Counted from the stretch's first letter, positions 36,484 to 45,133 are shown. The stretch: 64,000 nucleotides of DNA from Prevotella sp. (GCA_017470345.1 JAFUEP010000044.1:51999-115998), one strand, 5' to 3'. Made by a program: numbers and translations. The notes: generated by a model not told the origin, from the sequence alone.

Positions 36484-36580
36484 AAGTCTGGGAGTTTAGG
36501 AGTCTGGGAGTTTAGACGTCAGTTTTGACCCATGACAAACTATCGTCTAAACTCCTAAACTCCCTAACTCCTAAACTCCC
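36484..36580. repeat. Dispersed inverted repeat of the CTAAACTCC / GGAGTTTAG family, copy 2
   Basis: A GGGAGTTTAGGAGTCTGGG block (36490-36508 region) is followed by its complement (TAAACTCCTAAACTCCC type, 36544-36580) with the short GACGTCAG-containing loop between. It sits in the gap downstream of dnaE and upstream of trxA, as copy 1 (26404-26527) sits after module B. Confidence 0.8.
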
Positions 36581-36596
36581 CCATATCCCATGCGAA

Positions 36597-39500
36597 TCAA
36601 TTGATCTTATAGTCAATCGCCTCGTGGCGGTCGATGAAGTCGAGCAGCTGATGGCGCACGTCGACCGTGGCCAGCGTCGAGCGGAGCAGCACGTGGTGAC
36701 GGCCAGTGGAGTCGCGCAGCTGGAAGAAGAGCTTCGTCTTGCCGGGTGCCTCGCGGATGATCTCGCTGAGGTCAGCCACGATCTGGTCGTCGAGCAGGTC
36801 GGAGTTGAGCGAGATGGTGATGCGGTCGATGGCCTTCTCCTTGACCGTCTGTAGCAGTTCGACACCCGTCACCTTGAGTTCCTTCAGATCGGCGTTATAG
36901 AAGCGGGGCTTCATCTTGCCCGTGACGTAGAGGGCGGCGCCCTCGATGAACTTGCCGTTCATGTTGACCCAGTCTTCGCCGAAGAGGGCCAGCTCGCCCG
37001 AGCCGTTGAAGTCCTCGAGGGTGACGAAGCCGCAGGGCTTGTTGTTCTTGGTGAACTTCGAGCGCACGGCGGTGACGATGCCGCCCAGCGTGACGTCGTC
37101 GCGGTCGGCCAGCCTGGCGCCGTTGTCGCCGAGCTCGTCGCAGCGGGTGTTGCAGAGGTTGTCGAGCACGATCTTATACTCGTCGAGCGGATGGGCCGAG
37201 AGATAGATGCCGACGAGGTCGCGCTCCTTGTTGAGCCGCTCGATGTCGCTCCATCGCTCGTCGGTCTTGGGGATGGGCGGGGTGGCAATCTCGACGCTGT
37301 CGAATCCGCCGAAGAGCGAGTTCTGCGCCTCGGCCTTGGCCTGCTGATACATCTGTCCGTAGCGCACGAGCGTGTCGAGGAACATCTCGCCCCGAGCGTT
37401 CTCGGCGAAGAAGTTCTCGCGGCGGATGTTAAAGCCGTCGAAGCCACCGCTCAGCGCGAGCGACTCGTAGGCCTTGCGGTTGACGTTCTGGAAGGAGACG
37501 CGCTGTGCGAAGTCGAAGATGTCCTTGTAGGGGCCGTTCTTCTCGCGCTCGTCGATGATGGCCTGAGCGGCGCCGTCGCCCATGCCCTTGATGGCGGCCA
37601 GTCCGAAGCGTATCTCGCCGTGGTGGTTGACACCGAACTTGAGGTACGACTCGTTGACGTCGGGCCCCAGCGTGGCGATGCCCATCTGCTTGCACTCGTC
37701 CATGAGCTTGGTGATCTCCGTGATCTGGTCGCGGCGGCGCGTCATGATGGCGGCCATGAACTCAGCCGGATAGTTGGCCTTAAGGTAGGCCGTCTGGTAG
37801 GCCACCCACGAATAGCAGGCGGCGTGCGACTTGTTGAAGGCGTAGGAGGCGAACTTCTCCCAGTCGGCCCAGATCTGCTCCAGGATCTTCGGGTCGTGAC
37901 CGTTCTTCTTGCCGCCCTCGATGAACTTGGGCTTCATGGCGTTGACGATCTCAATCTTCTTCTTACCCATGGCCTTACGCAGGGCGTCGCTCTCGCCGCG
38001 GGTGAAGTCGGCCAGCTGGCGGCTCAGGAGCATGACCTGCTCCTGATAGACGGTGATGCCGTAGGTGTCCTTGAGGTATTTCTCCATGCAGGGGATGGGA
38101 TAGGTGATCTCCTCACGGCCGTTCTTGCGGGCAATGAACTGCGGGATGTAGTCCATAGGTCCCGGACGGTAGAGGGCGTTCATGGCTATGAGGTCCTCGA
38201 AGACCGTGGGGTGCAGCTCGCGCAGGTATTTCTGCATGCCGCTGGACTCAAACTGGAAGGTGCCGATGGTGCGGCCCTGCTGGTAGAGCTCGTAGGTCTT
38301 GGGGTCGTCGATGGGTATGTGGTCGAGGTCGACGTCGATGCCTCGGTGCTGCTTGATGTTGGCGCAGGCCTCCTTCAGCTCCGAGAGGGTCTTCAGTCCG
38401 AGGAAGTCCATCTTGATGAGTCCTGTCGACTCGATGACGTGGCCGTCATACTGCGTGCAGTTGGTCTTCGTGTCCTTGAAGTCGGGGTCGTCGGCCGTCG
38501 AGACGGGCACCCAGTCCGAGATGGGGTCGCGACAGATGATGAAGCCGCAGGCATGGATGCCCGTGCCGCGGACGGTGCCCTCGAGCATCTTGGCATACTT
38601 GATCGTATTGGCCAGCACGGGGTCGGGCGAGGCCTCGGCGTCGCGCAGCTCGGGCGTACACTTGATGGCGTTGGCCAGGTTCATCTTCAGCCCGTCGGGC
38701 AGTCGGTCGGGGATGGCCTTGCAGAGGGCGTTGGAGACGGGCAGCGGCAGCTTCTCCACGCGGGCCACGTCCTTGATGGAGTTCTTCGTAGCCATCGAGG
38801 CGTAGGTGATGATGTGGGCGCAGTTCTCATGGCCGTACTTGTCCTCGACCCACTTGAGCACCTTGCCGCGGCCGTCGTCATCGAAGTCGGTGTCGATATC
38901 GGGCAGGGAGATACGGTCGGGGTTGAGGAAACGCTCGAACAGCAGGTCATACTTCAGCGGGTCGATCTTCGTGATGCCCAGGCAGTAGGCCACGACGCTG
39001 CCGGCGGCCGATCCACGTCCGGGGCCCACCCACACGTCGAGCTCGTCGCGGGCCGAGTTGATGAAGTCCTGCACGATGAGGAAGTAGCCCGGGAAGCCCA
39101 TCGTCTTCATGATGTGGAGCTCGAAGCGGATGCGGTCGTCGACCTCCTGTGGCAGCGACGAGTGCAGGATGGTGTAGCTGGTCGCCGGGTCGCCCGTTTC
39201 CACCGCCACCTGCTCCAGCTTCAGTTCCTCGTCGGGCAAATAGCGCATCTTGGCGCCCTTATAGGCCAGTTCGGCCAGATAGTCGGCCTCAAACTTGATG
39301 CGATAGAGCTTGTCGTAGCCGCCCAGCTTCTTGATCTTCTTCTCGCCGTCCTCGGCCGACATGGGGTTCTGGCCATTCTCGTCGCGCGTGAACTCCTCGT
39401 AGAGCTGCTGTTCAGTGATGCGCTGGCGCCAGGCATCCTCCGTGCCGAAGCTCTCGGGAATGGGGAAGAAGGGCATGATGGGGTCGTGGTCGAGCGAGTA

Positions 39501-40385
39501 GATCTCCACCTTGTCCAGGATCTCGAGCGTGTTCGACAGCGCCTCGGGCACGTCCTGGAAGATCTCGTTCATCTCGGCCCGCGTCTTAAACCACTCCTGC
39601 TTCGAATAGAGCATGCGCGTCGGGTCGTCGAGGTCCTTGCCGGTGGAGAGGCAGAGCAGGTGGTCGTGGGCCTCGGCGTTCTCCTCGTCGACGAAGTGGA
39701 CGTCGTTGGTGCAGATGAGCTTGATGCCATATTCGCGGGCCAGCTCGATGAGCACCTTGTTGGCCTGCTGCTGCAGGGGGAACGTCTCGCGGTTGGCGCG
39801 CTGCGTGGGGTTCTTCACCTCGTGGCGCTGCAGCTCCAGGTAGTAGTCGTCGCCGAAGAGGTTGTGATACCACTCGATGGCCTCGCGCGCGCCCTGGATG
39901 TCGCCGTTCAGGATCTTCCTGGGCACCTCGCCCGCGATGCAGGCCGAGCAGACGATGAGTCCCTCGTGATAGCGCTCCAGGTCGGCCCGGTCGGTGCGCG
40001 GACGCATGTAGTAGCCGTCGACCCACGAGTTGCTGACGAGCTTAATCAGGTTCTTGTAGCCCTGGTAGTTCTTTGCCAGCACGATGAGGTGATAGCCGCT
40101 CTGGTCCTGCTTGCCGTTCTTCTGCTCCTTCGGGCCGTACTTGGCCACGTACATCTCGCAGCCGAAGATGGGCTTGAAGGGCTCCAGGCCCTCCTTCTTG
40201 CGCTTCTTGTTGACGTCCATGCAGATGTCGTGAAACTCCTTGATGCCGAACATGTCGCCGTGGTCGGTGATGGCCATGCCGCGCATGCCGTCGCCGATGG
40301 CCTTGTTGACGAGGTTCTTGATCTTCGACTGGCCGTCGAGTATAGAATAGTACGTGTGTACGTGCAGGTGTATGAAGTCTTCCAT
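36597..40385 (-). CDS. dnaE: DNA polymerase III alpha subunit
   Basis: 1262 residues from the ATG at 40385 (MEDFIHLHVHTYYSILDG). The frame continues 19 codons upstream but lies over the promoter. It is the replicative polymerase subunit. The N-terminal PHP domain has the HLHVHTYYSILDG motif (residues about 6-18). The polymerase core has the conserved PDIDTDFDDDGR motif with catalytic aspartates near residue 500 and GPGRGSAAGSVVAY. Tandem helix-hairpin-helix, OB-fold and C-terminal regions follow (GGIVTAVRSKFTKNNKPCGF). It has a well-formed promoter just upstream. Confidence 0.97.
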   Translation of the reverse strand: MEDFIHLHVHTYYSILDGQSKIKNLVNKAIGDGMRGMAITDHGDMFGIKEFHDICMDVNKKRKKEGLEPFKPIFGCEMYVAKYGPKEQKNGKQDQSGYHLIVLAKNYQGYKNLIKLVSNSWVDGYYMRPRTDRADLERYHEGLIVCSACIAGEVPRKILNGDIQGAREAIEWYHNLFGDDYYLELQRHEVKNPTQRANRETFPLQQQANKVLIELAREYGIKLICTNDVHFVDEENAEAHDHLLCLSTGKDLDDPTRMLYSKQEWFKTRAEMNEIFQDVPEALSNTLEILDKVEIYSLDHDPIMPFFPIPESFGTEDAWRQRITEQQLYEEFTRDENGQNPMSAEDGEKKIKKLGGYDKLYRIKFEADYLAELAYKGAKMRYLPDEELKLEQVAVETGDPATSYTILHSSLPQEVDDRIRFELHIMKTMGFPGYFLIVQDFINSARDELDVWVGPGRGSAAGSVVAYCLGITKIDPLKYDLLFERFLNPDRISLPDIDTDFDDDGRGKVLKWVEDKYGHENCAHIITYASMATKNSIKDVARVEKLPLPVSNALCKAIPDRLPDGLKMNLANAIKCTPELRDAEASPDPVLANTIKYAKMLEGTVRGTGIHACGFIICRDPISDWVPVSTADDPDFKDTKTNCTQYDGHVIESTGLIKMDFLGLKTLSELKEACANIKQHRGIDVDLDHIPIDDPKTYELYQQGRTIGTFQFESSGMQKYLRELHPTVFEDLIAMNALYRPGPMDYIPQFIARKNGREEITYPIPCMEKYLKDTYGITVYQEQVMLLSRQLADFTRGESDALRKAMGKKKIEIVNAMKPKFIEGGKKNGHDPKILEQIWADWEKFASYAFNKSHAACYSWVAYQTAYLKANYPAEFMAAIMTRRRDQITEITKLMDECKQMGIATLGPDVNESYLKFGVNHHGEIRFGLAAIKGMGDGAAQAIIDEREKNGPYKDIFDFAQRVSFQNVNRKAYESLALSGGFDGFNIRRENFFAENARGEMFLDTLVRYGQMYQQAKAEAQNSLFGGFDSVEIATPPIPKTDERWSDIERLNKERDLVGIYLSAHPLDEYKIVLDNLCNTRCDELGDNGARLADRDDVTLGGIVTAVRSKFTKNNKPCGFVTLEDFNGSGELALFGEDWVNMNGKFIEGAALYVTGKMKPRFYNADLKELKVTGVELLQTVKEKAIDRITISLNSDLLDDQIVADLSEIIREAPGKTKLFFQLRDSTGRHHVLLRSTLATVDVRHQLLDFIDRHEAIDYKIN

Positions 40386-40412
40386 TTTTGTCTTACGATG
40401 AAATGTCGCATG

Positions 40413-40443
40413 CAAAGTTACGAAACTTTTTTCACTTTGCAAA
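40413..40443 (-). promoter_or_regulatory. Promoter of dnaE (TTTG, 19 bp, TAACTTTG)
   Basis: On the minus strand TTTG (40440-40443) and TAACTTTG (40413-40420) are separated by 19 bases, an excellent Bacteroidota promoter. Transcription should start near 40408, about 23 bases before the ATG at 40385. Confidence 0.75.
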
Positions 40444-40474
40444 CGACTCGCATGAAAAATCTATGTTAAAAAAT

Positions 40475-40553
40475 GAAGCGGTCCTTCTCGCCCGGAGAAG
40501 TGCCGCTTCCCGGATCGAGAAGGACCGCTTCGCTGAGCGAGAAGGACCGTTTC
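40475..40553. repeat. Palindromic intergenic element (GAAGCGGTCCTTCTCG family)
   Basis: GAAGCGGTCCTTCTCG (40475-40490) is followed by its perfect 16-base complement at 40516-40531 and by a near copy at 40538-40553. It lies between the stop of the gene at 40571-41029 and the dnaE promoter, so it may terminate the upstream gene. It is similar in style to the hairpins at 41214 and 52013. Confidence 0.7.
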
Positions 40554-40570
40554 AGCTGTCAGCATTGGGA

Positions 40571-41029
40571 CTATTCAGTATCTGAGGGCGCTACGCCGTC
40601 ATCAGACCACTGCTCGTCGTCGTCCCAGACCTTGCCGTCCTGGCTGACGACGTTGGCGGGCTCGGTGGCCGTCACCTGCTTGTAAGTGAACAACGGATTG
40701 ACGATGTCGTCGCCGTCGCCTTGCTCTGCCACAGTGAGCACTTCCTCTTGGTAGGTCTCATAATTAGCCCAACGCGCCTGCAACTCGGCCAGCGTATATC
40801 CCTCGGCAGGCTCAGGCTTAACAACAACTTCATCGCCCGCTTTGGCATAGACGGTCTCCACGCCGTTCACAAATGCAGAGACCGTGCCGCCAGAACCTTG
40901 CGCCATCAGCTGAATCCTAAAAGCAAAGTCGGCAGTAATATTGACATCGCTCTCGGGCATGGTGAACTTATATTCAAGCGTAACTACGGCCCCGGGAGTG
41001 GGGTAAGTCACTTCGACCAGCTTCATCAT
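40571..41029 (-). CDS. Short protein with InlB/Flg_new-like repeat motif
   Basis: 152 residues with two start ATGs at the front (MMKLVEVTYP). There is no signal peptide. Residues about 5-80 contain FTMPESDVNITADF, the closing motif of the InlB B-repeat/Flg_new (bacterial repeat) family of extracellular beta domains, followed by GTVSAFVNGVETVYAKAGDE. The acidic C-terminus (DDDEQWSDDG) has no known motif. A lone beta repeat without a secretion signal suggests either an extracellular-protein remnant or an unannotated family. It lies upstream of dnaE, in the same orientation. Confidence 0.45.
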   Translation of the reverse strand: MMKLVEVTYPTPGAVVTLEYKFTMPESDVNITADFAFRIQLMAQGSGGTVSAFVNGVETVYAKAGDEVVVKPEPAEGYTLAELQARWANYETYQEEVLTVAEQGDGDDIVNPLFTYKQVTATEPANVVSQDGKVWDDDEQWSDDGVAPSDTE

Positions 41030-41213
41030 CGCTCTTCTTTAAATAGTCTTTGTGCTCATAGTTACGTCTATTTTGAATAGTTAATATATGCCTCAACATG
41101 GAGCCGCACACAGCGGAATCGCCAAAACTAAAGGAAAAAGTACGAATAATTATCCGAACGACCAAATACTTGGACACTTTTTTACATAAAAATCGTCAAA
41201 CGCAAAACGGAGA

Positions 41214-41251
41214 AACGGCGCTTTTTGAAGGTAATATACCCCTATATTACC
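41214..41251. repeat. Palindromic element with core GGTAATATA-SSSS-TATATTACC, copy 1
   Basis: AACGGCGCTTTTTG is followed two bases later by GGTAATATA, CCCC and TATATTACC, the latter two blocks being complementary around the CCCC centre. The same flanking sequence and core recur at 52013-52072. The gap 41030-41463 otherwise contains only the psd promoter and unremarkable AT-rich DNA. Confidence 0.75.
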
Positions 41252-41393
41252 ATCGAGAAGGGCCGTTCTTCGGTTTCGGGGGCACCGCGGGCGAGGCTTC
41301 GGTCTTTTGGTTTTCGCCGTCGGAAAAAAGATTCGGGGAGGAGCGACGATGTGTGACGATTTGTAAAGATTTCCTAAGAAAAACATGAAAAAG

Positions 41394-41424
41394 TTTGAGA
41401 TTTGACAAAAAAGTGTTACCTTTG
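41394..41424 (+). promoter_or_regulatory. Promoter of psd (TTTG, 19 bp, TACCTTTG)
   Basis: TTTG at 41394-41397 and TACCTTTG at 41417-41424, spaced by 19 bases, match the Bacteroidota promoter well. The ATG at 41464 lies 39 bases further on. Confidence 0.75.
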
Positions 41425-41463
41425 CACGGATTTTGCAATATCAAGACAATCTGCTTTGCTGAA

Positions 41464-42153
41464 ATGGGAGAAAGAATCAAGAAACTGAAGAAGATACGCA
41501 TCCACCGCGAAGGCACCGACGAGCTGCTCTACAGCATGTTTGCCATCGTGGCCATCGGCGTCGTCCTGTATCGCAGTTTCGACACCACCATACCCTTCAT
41601 CATCTTCATCGCCATCACCGGACTGGCATGGCTGCTGATGCTCAACTTCTATCGCTGCCCCATCCGCTACTTCAACGGCGACACGGAGAAGATGGTGGTG
41701 GCGCCGGCCGACGGCCGCGTGGTGGTCATCGAGGAGACGGAGGAGAACGACTACTTCCACGACCGCCGACAGCTCATCTCGATCTTCATGAGTCCCCTGA
41801 ACGTGCACGCCAACTGGTTCCCGGTGGACGGTCGCGTGGAGTTCGTCAAGCACTTCAACGGCAACTACCACAAGGCTTGGCTGCCGAAGGCGAGCGAGGA
41901 GAACGAGCACGCCGACACGATGATCGAGACGCCCGACGGCAGCCGCGTGCTGGTACGCCAGATTGCAGGCGCCATGGCCCGCCGCATCGTCACCTACGCC
42001 AAGGATCTTGAGGACTGCTACATCGACGAGCACCTGGGCTTCATCAAGCTGGGGTCGCGCGTCGACGTCTACCTGCCGCTCGGCACGCAGGTCTGCGTGA
42101 AAATGAACCAGCGGACGACGGGCGACCAGACGGTGATAGCTCGACTAAAGTAA
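41464..42153 (+). CDS. psd: Phosphatidylserine decarboxylase (short type)
   Basis: 229 residues from the ATG at 41464; the frame extends 23 codons upstream through the promoter. The enzyme makes phosphatidylethanolamine from phosphatidylserine. Two hydrophobic segments lie near residues 22-65. Later motifs include [11 protein letters not shown] and [16 protein letters not shown]. The self-cleavage site is LGSRVD: Ser198 would become the pyruvoyl prosthetic group after cleavage following Gly197. The pssA gene, which makes the substrate, follows directly after an 85-bp repeat-bearing gap. Confidence 0.93.
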   Translation: MGERIKKLKKIRIHREGTDELLYSMFAIVAIGVVLYRSFDTTIPFIIFIAITGLAWLLMLNFYRCPIRYFNGDTEKMVVAPADGRVVVIEETEENDYFHDRRQLISIFMSPLNVHANWFPVDGRVEFVKHFNGNYHKAWLPKASEENEHADTMIETPDGSRVLVRQIAGAMARRIVTYAKDLEDCYIDEHLGFIKLGSRVDVYLPLGTQVCVKMNQRTTGDQTVIARLK

Positions 42154-42237
42154 AAGTGAAAAGTGAAAAGTGAAAAATTTGCTGCCGCCTGAAAGGGAAC
42201 AGTGAAGAGTGAAAAGTGAAAAATTTGCTGCCGCCTG
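42154..42237. repeat. AGTGAAAAGTGAAAAATTTGC direct repeat between psd and pssA
   Basis: Two copies of AGTGAAAAATTTGCTGCCGCCTG-type sequence fill the gap; the second ends one base before the pssA start codon. The same unit recurs at 43313-43523. Confidence 0.8.
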
Positions 42238-42238
42238 T

Positions 42239-42937
42239 ATGAAGAAGCACATTCCCAATATGATCACTTGCTGCAACCTGATCTCGGGCTGCATCGCAAC
42301 GTATTACGCATTCCAGGCTGACTACCTCACGGCCCTGGCGTTCATCATCATCGGTGCCGTGTTCGACTTCTTCGACGGCATGACGGCCCGACTGCTCGGC
42401 GTCTCGTCGCCCATCGGCAAGGAGCTCGACTCGCTGGCCGACGTCGTCACGTTCGGCTTCGCCCCCTCGGCCATGCTCTTCAGCTGGCTCTCAGCGCAGC
42501 ATATCCACACGGCCATCGTGCCCTTCCTGGCCTTCATCATGGCCGCCTTCTCGGCTTTGCGACTGGCCAAGTTCAACCTCGACGAGCGCCAGGCCATGGG
42601 CTTCATCGGACTGCCCACGCCGGCCAACGCCCTCTTCTGGGGCGCGCTCATCTGGAGCATCGAATTTCGAAGTTGGTTCGAGCCATACCATACGTCCCCT
42701 TATCTTATTTATATCGTCCTGGCGCTGATGTTCTTGAGCTGCTACCTGCTCGTCAGCGAGATCCCCATGTTTGCCCTGAAGTTCAAACAGTGGGGCTGGC
42801 AGGGCAACGAGGTGAGATACATCTTCCTCGCCACATCGGCCCTCATCATCGTCTGGCTCGGCGCCCTCGGCATTGCCTTCGTCATCGCCTGGTACGTCGT
42901 ACTCTCCGCCCTGCTGGCTGTGAGAAATAAGAACTAA
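42239..42937 (+). CDS. pssA: CDP-diacylglycerol-serine O-phosphatidyltransferase
   Basis: 232 residues from the ATG at 42239; the in-frame upstream extension is repeat DNA. It is a multi-span membrane enzyme making phosphatidylserine from CDP-diacylglycerol and serine. The CDP-alcohol phosphotransferase signature DG-x2-AR-x8-G-x3-D-x3-D is intact (DGMTARLLG with G and D spacing to ELDSLAD, near residues 46-68). It is paired with psd upstream and with a DUF4834 gene downstream, as in other Bacteroidales (from memory). Confidence 0.94.
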   Translation: MKKHIPNMITCCNLISGCIATYYAFQADYLTALAFIIIGAVFDFFDGMTARLLGVSSPIGKELDSLADVVTFGFAPSAMLFSWLSAQHIHTAIVPFLAFIMAAFSALRLAKFNLDERQAMGFIGLPTPANALFWGALIWSIEFRSWFEPYHTSPYLIYIVLALMFLSCYLLVSEIPMFALKFKQWGWQGNEVRYIFLATSALIIVWLGALGIAFVIAWYVVLSALLAVRNKN

Positions 42938-42947
42938 GGAGAACCGC

Positions 42948-42998
42948 TCACTTCTCACTTCTCACCTCTCACCTCTCACCTCTCACTTCTCACTTCTC
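42948..42998. repeat. CT-rich short tandem repeat before the DUF4834 gene
   Basis: Seven-base units of the TCTCACT / TCTCACC type are repeated about seven times and end two bases before the ATG at 43001. They leave little room for a normal ribosome-binding region and could vary in length. Confidence 0.7.
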
Positions 42999-43000
42999 TC

Positions 43001-43306
43001 ATGCTGTCATTCCTCGGATTTCTGCTCATCGCCCTCCTGGTCGTCATCTTCCTGGTGATCATCGTCGGCCTGATCCTGCTCGGCAAGGGCATCGACCTCA
43101 TCCGTCGGCTGTTCGGCCTCGAGCCTAAGAGCCGTTTCCGCTGGAACGTCAACGTGCACACCAGCGACGCTGAGGGCCGTCAGCAGACGACGACCCGCAC
43201 CAGCGATGGCGTCACCATCATCGACCGCCGCTCGCAGGAGGAGACTAACAAAAAAATATTCGCCCCCGACGAGGGCGAATATGTGGAATACAGGGAAGAG
43301 TCTTAA
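43001..43306 (+). CDS. DUF4834-type membrane protein
   Basis: 101 residues. An N-terminal hydrophobic segment (about residues 4-29, GFLLIALLVVIFLVIIVGLI) is followed by a basic, soluble tail with GEYVEYREE near its end. This matches the DUF4834 family found beside pssA in Bacteroidales (family assignment from memory). Function unknown. It follows a CT-rich repeat tract and is convergent to pyrH across a repeat block. Confidence 0.7.
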   Translation: MLSFLGFLLIALLVVIFLVIIVGLILLGKGIDLIRRLFGLEPKSRFRWNVNVHTSDAEGRQQTTTRTSDGVTIIDRRSQEETNKKIFAPDEGEYVEYREES

Positions 43307-43312
43307 GGAAAT

Positions 43313-43523
43313 AGTGAAAAATGAAAAGTGAAAAATTTGCTACCGCCTGGAAGGGAATAGTGAAAAATGAAAAGTGAAAAATTTGCTGCCGCCTGGAAGG
43401 GAAAAGTGAAAAATGAAAAGTGAAAAATTTGCTGCCGCGCTGATTATTTCGGCGGTAGCAAATTTTTCACTTTTCACTCTTCACTTTTCCCTTAAAAAGC
43501 TTTTCACTCTTCACTTTTCCCTC
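43313..43523. repeat. 46-bp tandem repeat and inverted copy between the DUF4834 gene and pyrH
   Basis: Three units starting at 43313, 43359 and 43405 (period 46) share AGTGAAAAATGAAAAGTG and TTTGCTGCCGCCTGG. A complementary part (GCGGTAGCAAATTTTTCAC type) follows at 43452-43492, with a further CACTCTTCACTTTTCCC copy at 43501-43523 abutting the pyrH stop. The block can form a large hairpin and probably terminates both genes. Confidence 0.85.
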
Positions 43524-44232
43524 AGCAATGCACCAGCGTGCCGATGGGTTCGCCGTCCATCACCTTCTTCAGGTTGCCCACGACGTCCATGTTGAAGACG
43601 TAGATAGGCAGCTGGTTATCCTTGCACATGCAGATGGCCGAGAGGTCCATCACCTTCAGGTTGCGGGCCAGCACCTCGTCGTAGGTGATCTCGGTGAACT
43701 TCGTCGCCGTCGGGTCCTTCTCGGGGTCGGCCGTGTAGACGCCGTCGACGCGCGTGCCCTTGAGCATCACGTCGGCCTCGATCTCCACGCCACGCAGGCT
43801 GGAGCCCGTGTCGGTGGTGAAGTAAGGCGAACCGGTGCCGGCGGAGAAGATGCAGACCTCGCCGCGCTTCATGGCCTCGATGGCGCGCCACTTCGTGTAG
43901 AACTCGCCGATGGGCTCCATGCGGATGGCCGTCAGCACGCGGTTGCTGACGCCCTCGGCATCGAGTGCCGACGACAGGGCCAGCGAGTTGATCACCGTGG
44001 CGCACATGCCCATCTGGTCGCCCTTGACGCGGTCGAAGCCTTTCTTCGAGCCGGAGAGGCCGCGGAAGATGTTGCCGCCGCCGATGACGATGCCGATCTC
44101 GACACCCATGTCGTGAATCTCCTTAATCTGGCGGGCGTAGTCGCCCAGCCGCTCAGGGTCGATGCCGTGACCCTGCTTGCCCATCAGGCTCTCACCCGAG
44201 AGCTTGAGTAGGATTCTCTTGAATCTTGCCAT
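43522..44232 (-). CDS. pyrH: UMP kinase
   Basis: 236 residues, the normal length of the bacterial hexameric enzyme (amino-acid kinase fold). It phosphorylates UMP to UDP in pyrimidine nucleotide synthesis. Landmarks are the N-terminal KRILLKLSGESLMG, GIVIGGGNIFRG, and the phosphate- and nucleotide-contacting GTGSPYFTTDTG. It starts 12 bases after birA, probably in one operon with it. Confidence 0.96.
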   Translation of the reverse strand: MARFKRILLKLSGESLMGKQGHGIDPERLGDYARQIKEIHDMGVEIGIVIGGGNIFRGLSGSKKGFDRVKGDQMGMCATVINSLALSSALDAEGVSNRVLTAIRMEPIGEFYTKWRAIEAMKRGEVCIFSAGTGSPYFTTDTGSSLRGVEIEADVMLKGTRVDGVYTADPEKDPTATKFTEITYDEVLARNLKVMDLSAICMCKDNQLPIYVFNMDVVGNLKKVMDGEPIGTLVHC

Positions 44233-44244
44233 ATACCTTATTTA

Positions 44245-44955
44245 TTATATAATGAATTGTACTTCCTTGAAGGCATAGCGGTGTGTAGGGCCGTCGATGT
44301 GACGTAGCACCAGGTGGCCGTCGTCCTCGACCGTCACCAGCTCCGCGATGAACTCCCCGCTGGCGTCGCGATAGCGGAAGAAGCCCGTGTGGCGATAGAG
44401 CTGGGCCAGGTAGCGCTCGCGCACGCCCTCTACGTCGGCCCACTCGTCGCGGAACGCCTCGAGCAGCTCGCCGAGCAGCGCCTCGCGGTCGTACGTCCGG
44501 CCGGTCAGGTTGGCCAGCGAGACGGGGTTGGGCGCATCGCTCACGAAGCACAGCTGGTTGACGTTGAGCCCCACGCCGATGATGCTGTCCTTGATATGGC
44601 TGCCCTGAAGCGTGTTCTCAATCAGGATGCCACAGATCTTGCGGTCGGCGACATAGATGTCGTTGGGCCACTTGACGCTGACGTTCTCCACATTCCGCGC
44701 GACGACGCGGCTGATGCTGTTGGCCGTCACCATCGAGATGAGGAACTGCCGGGTGGCTGCCACCCGCTCGGGATGGATCAGCATGGAGTAGAGCAGGTTC
44801 GCGCCCCGCTCCGACTCCCACGTGTTCGAGCCGCAGCCGCGGCCAGCCGACTGATAGTCGGTCCACACGGTCACGTCGCCGTCCTCGGGATGCTCTCGCA
44901 GCCAGCGGTTGGTCGAGTCGGTTTCTGCCAGATGTATCACCTCCATTTTCTCCAT
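44245..44955 (-). CDS. birA: Biotin-[acetyl-CoA-carboxylase] ligase
   Basis: 236 residues if the first ATG (44955) is used; a second in-frame ATG at 44946 (MEVIHLAETDSTN) is plausible because the promoter is so close. It attaches biotin to carboxylase carrier domains. The catalytic-domain motifs GRGCGSNTWES and KWPNDIYVADRKICGIL are present. There is no N-terminal DNA-binding domain, so it is the ligase-only (non-repressor) type. pyrH follows directly. Confidence 0.93.
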   Translation of the reverse strand: MEKMEVIHLAETDSTNRWLREHPEDGDVTVWTDYQSAGRGCGSNTWESERGANLLYSMLIHPERVAATRQFLISMVTANSISRVVARNVENVSVKWPNDIYVADRKICGILIENTLQGSHIKDSIIGVGLNVNQLCFVSDAPNPVSLANLTGRTYDREALLGELLEAFRDEWADVEGVRERYLAQLYRHTGFFRYRDASGEFIAELVTVEDDGHLVLRHIDGPTHRYAFKEVQFII

Positions 44956-44962
44956 AGGTCTG

Positions 44963-44970
44963 CAAAGTTA
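44963..44970 (-). promoter_or_regulatory. Promoter -7 element (TAACTTTG) of birA-pyrH
   Basis: TAACTTTG on the minus strand fits TAnnTTTG and ends only 8 bases before the first ATG (44955), so the transcript would be nearly leaderless or start at the second ATG (44946). Confidence 0.5.
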
Positions 44971-45067
44971 ACAATAAATCGCGAAATAAGGGCAAAGAAA
45001 GGCGGAAAATACGAAAAAAGCCCCTTTTGTTACGAAAAACGCCCCACGGAATCAGGCTTTTTTATTG

Positions 45068-45075
45068 TAATTTTG
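45068..45075 (+). promoter_or_regulatory. Promoter -7 element (TAATTTTG) of locus 1
   Basis: TAATTTTG fits TAnnTTTG; the SusC-like start at 45134 lies 58 bases downstream. A -33 TTTG at normal spacing is missing, compatible with activator control by the hybrid regulator nearby (inference). Confidence 0.5.
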
Positions 45076-45133
45076 CATCCGAAAAGCTAACTATTACTTT
45101 AAACCTATCAATTTAAACTTAAAACAAACACAG

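Noticed and set aside
37191-40469. A 1092-residue plus-strand ORF opposite dnaE
   Set aside because: It is a shadow frame of the GC-rich dnaE gene: no start context, no domain, low-complexity composition typical of antisense frames. The same applies to long antisense frames opposite 1898-3760, 7385-10387, 22511-26372, 45134-51491, 52216-56178 and 60533-63823.
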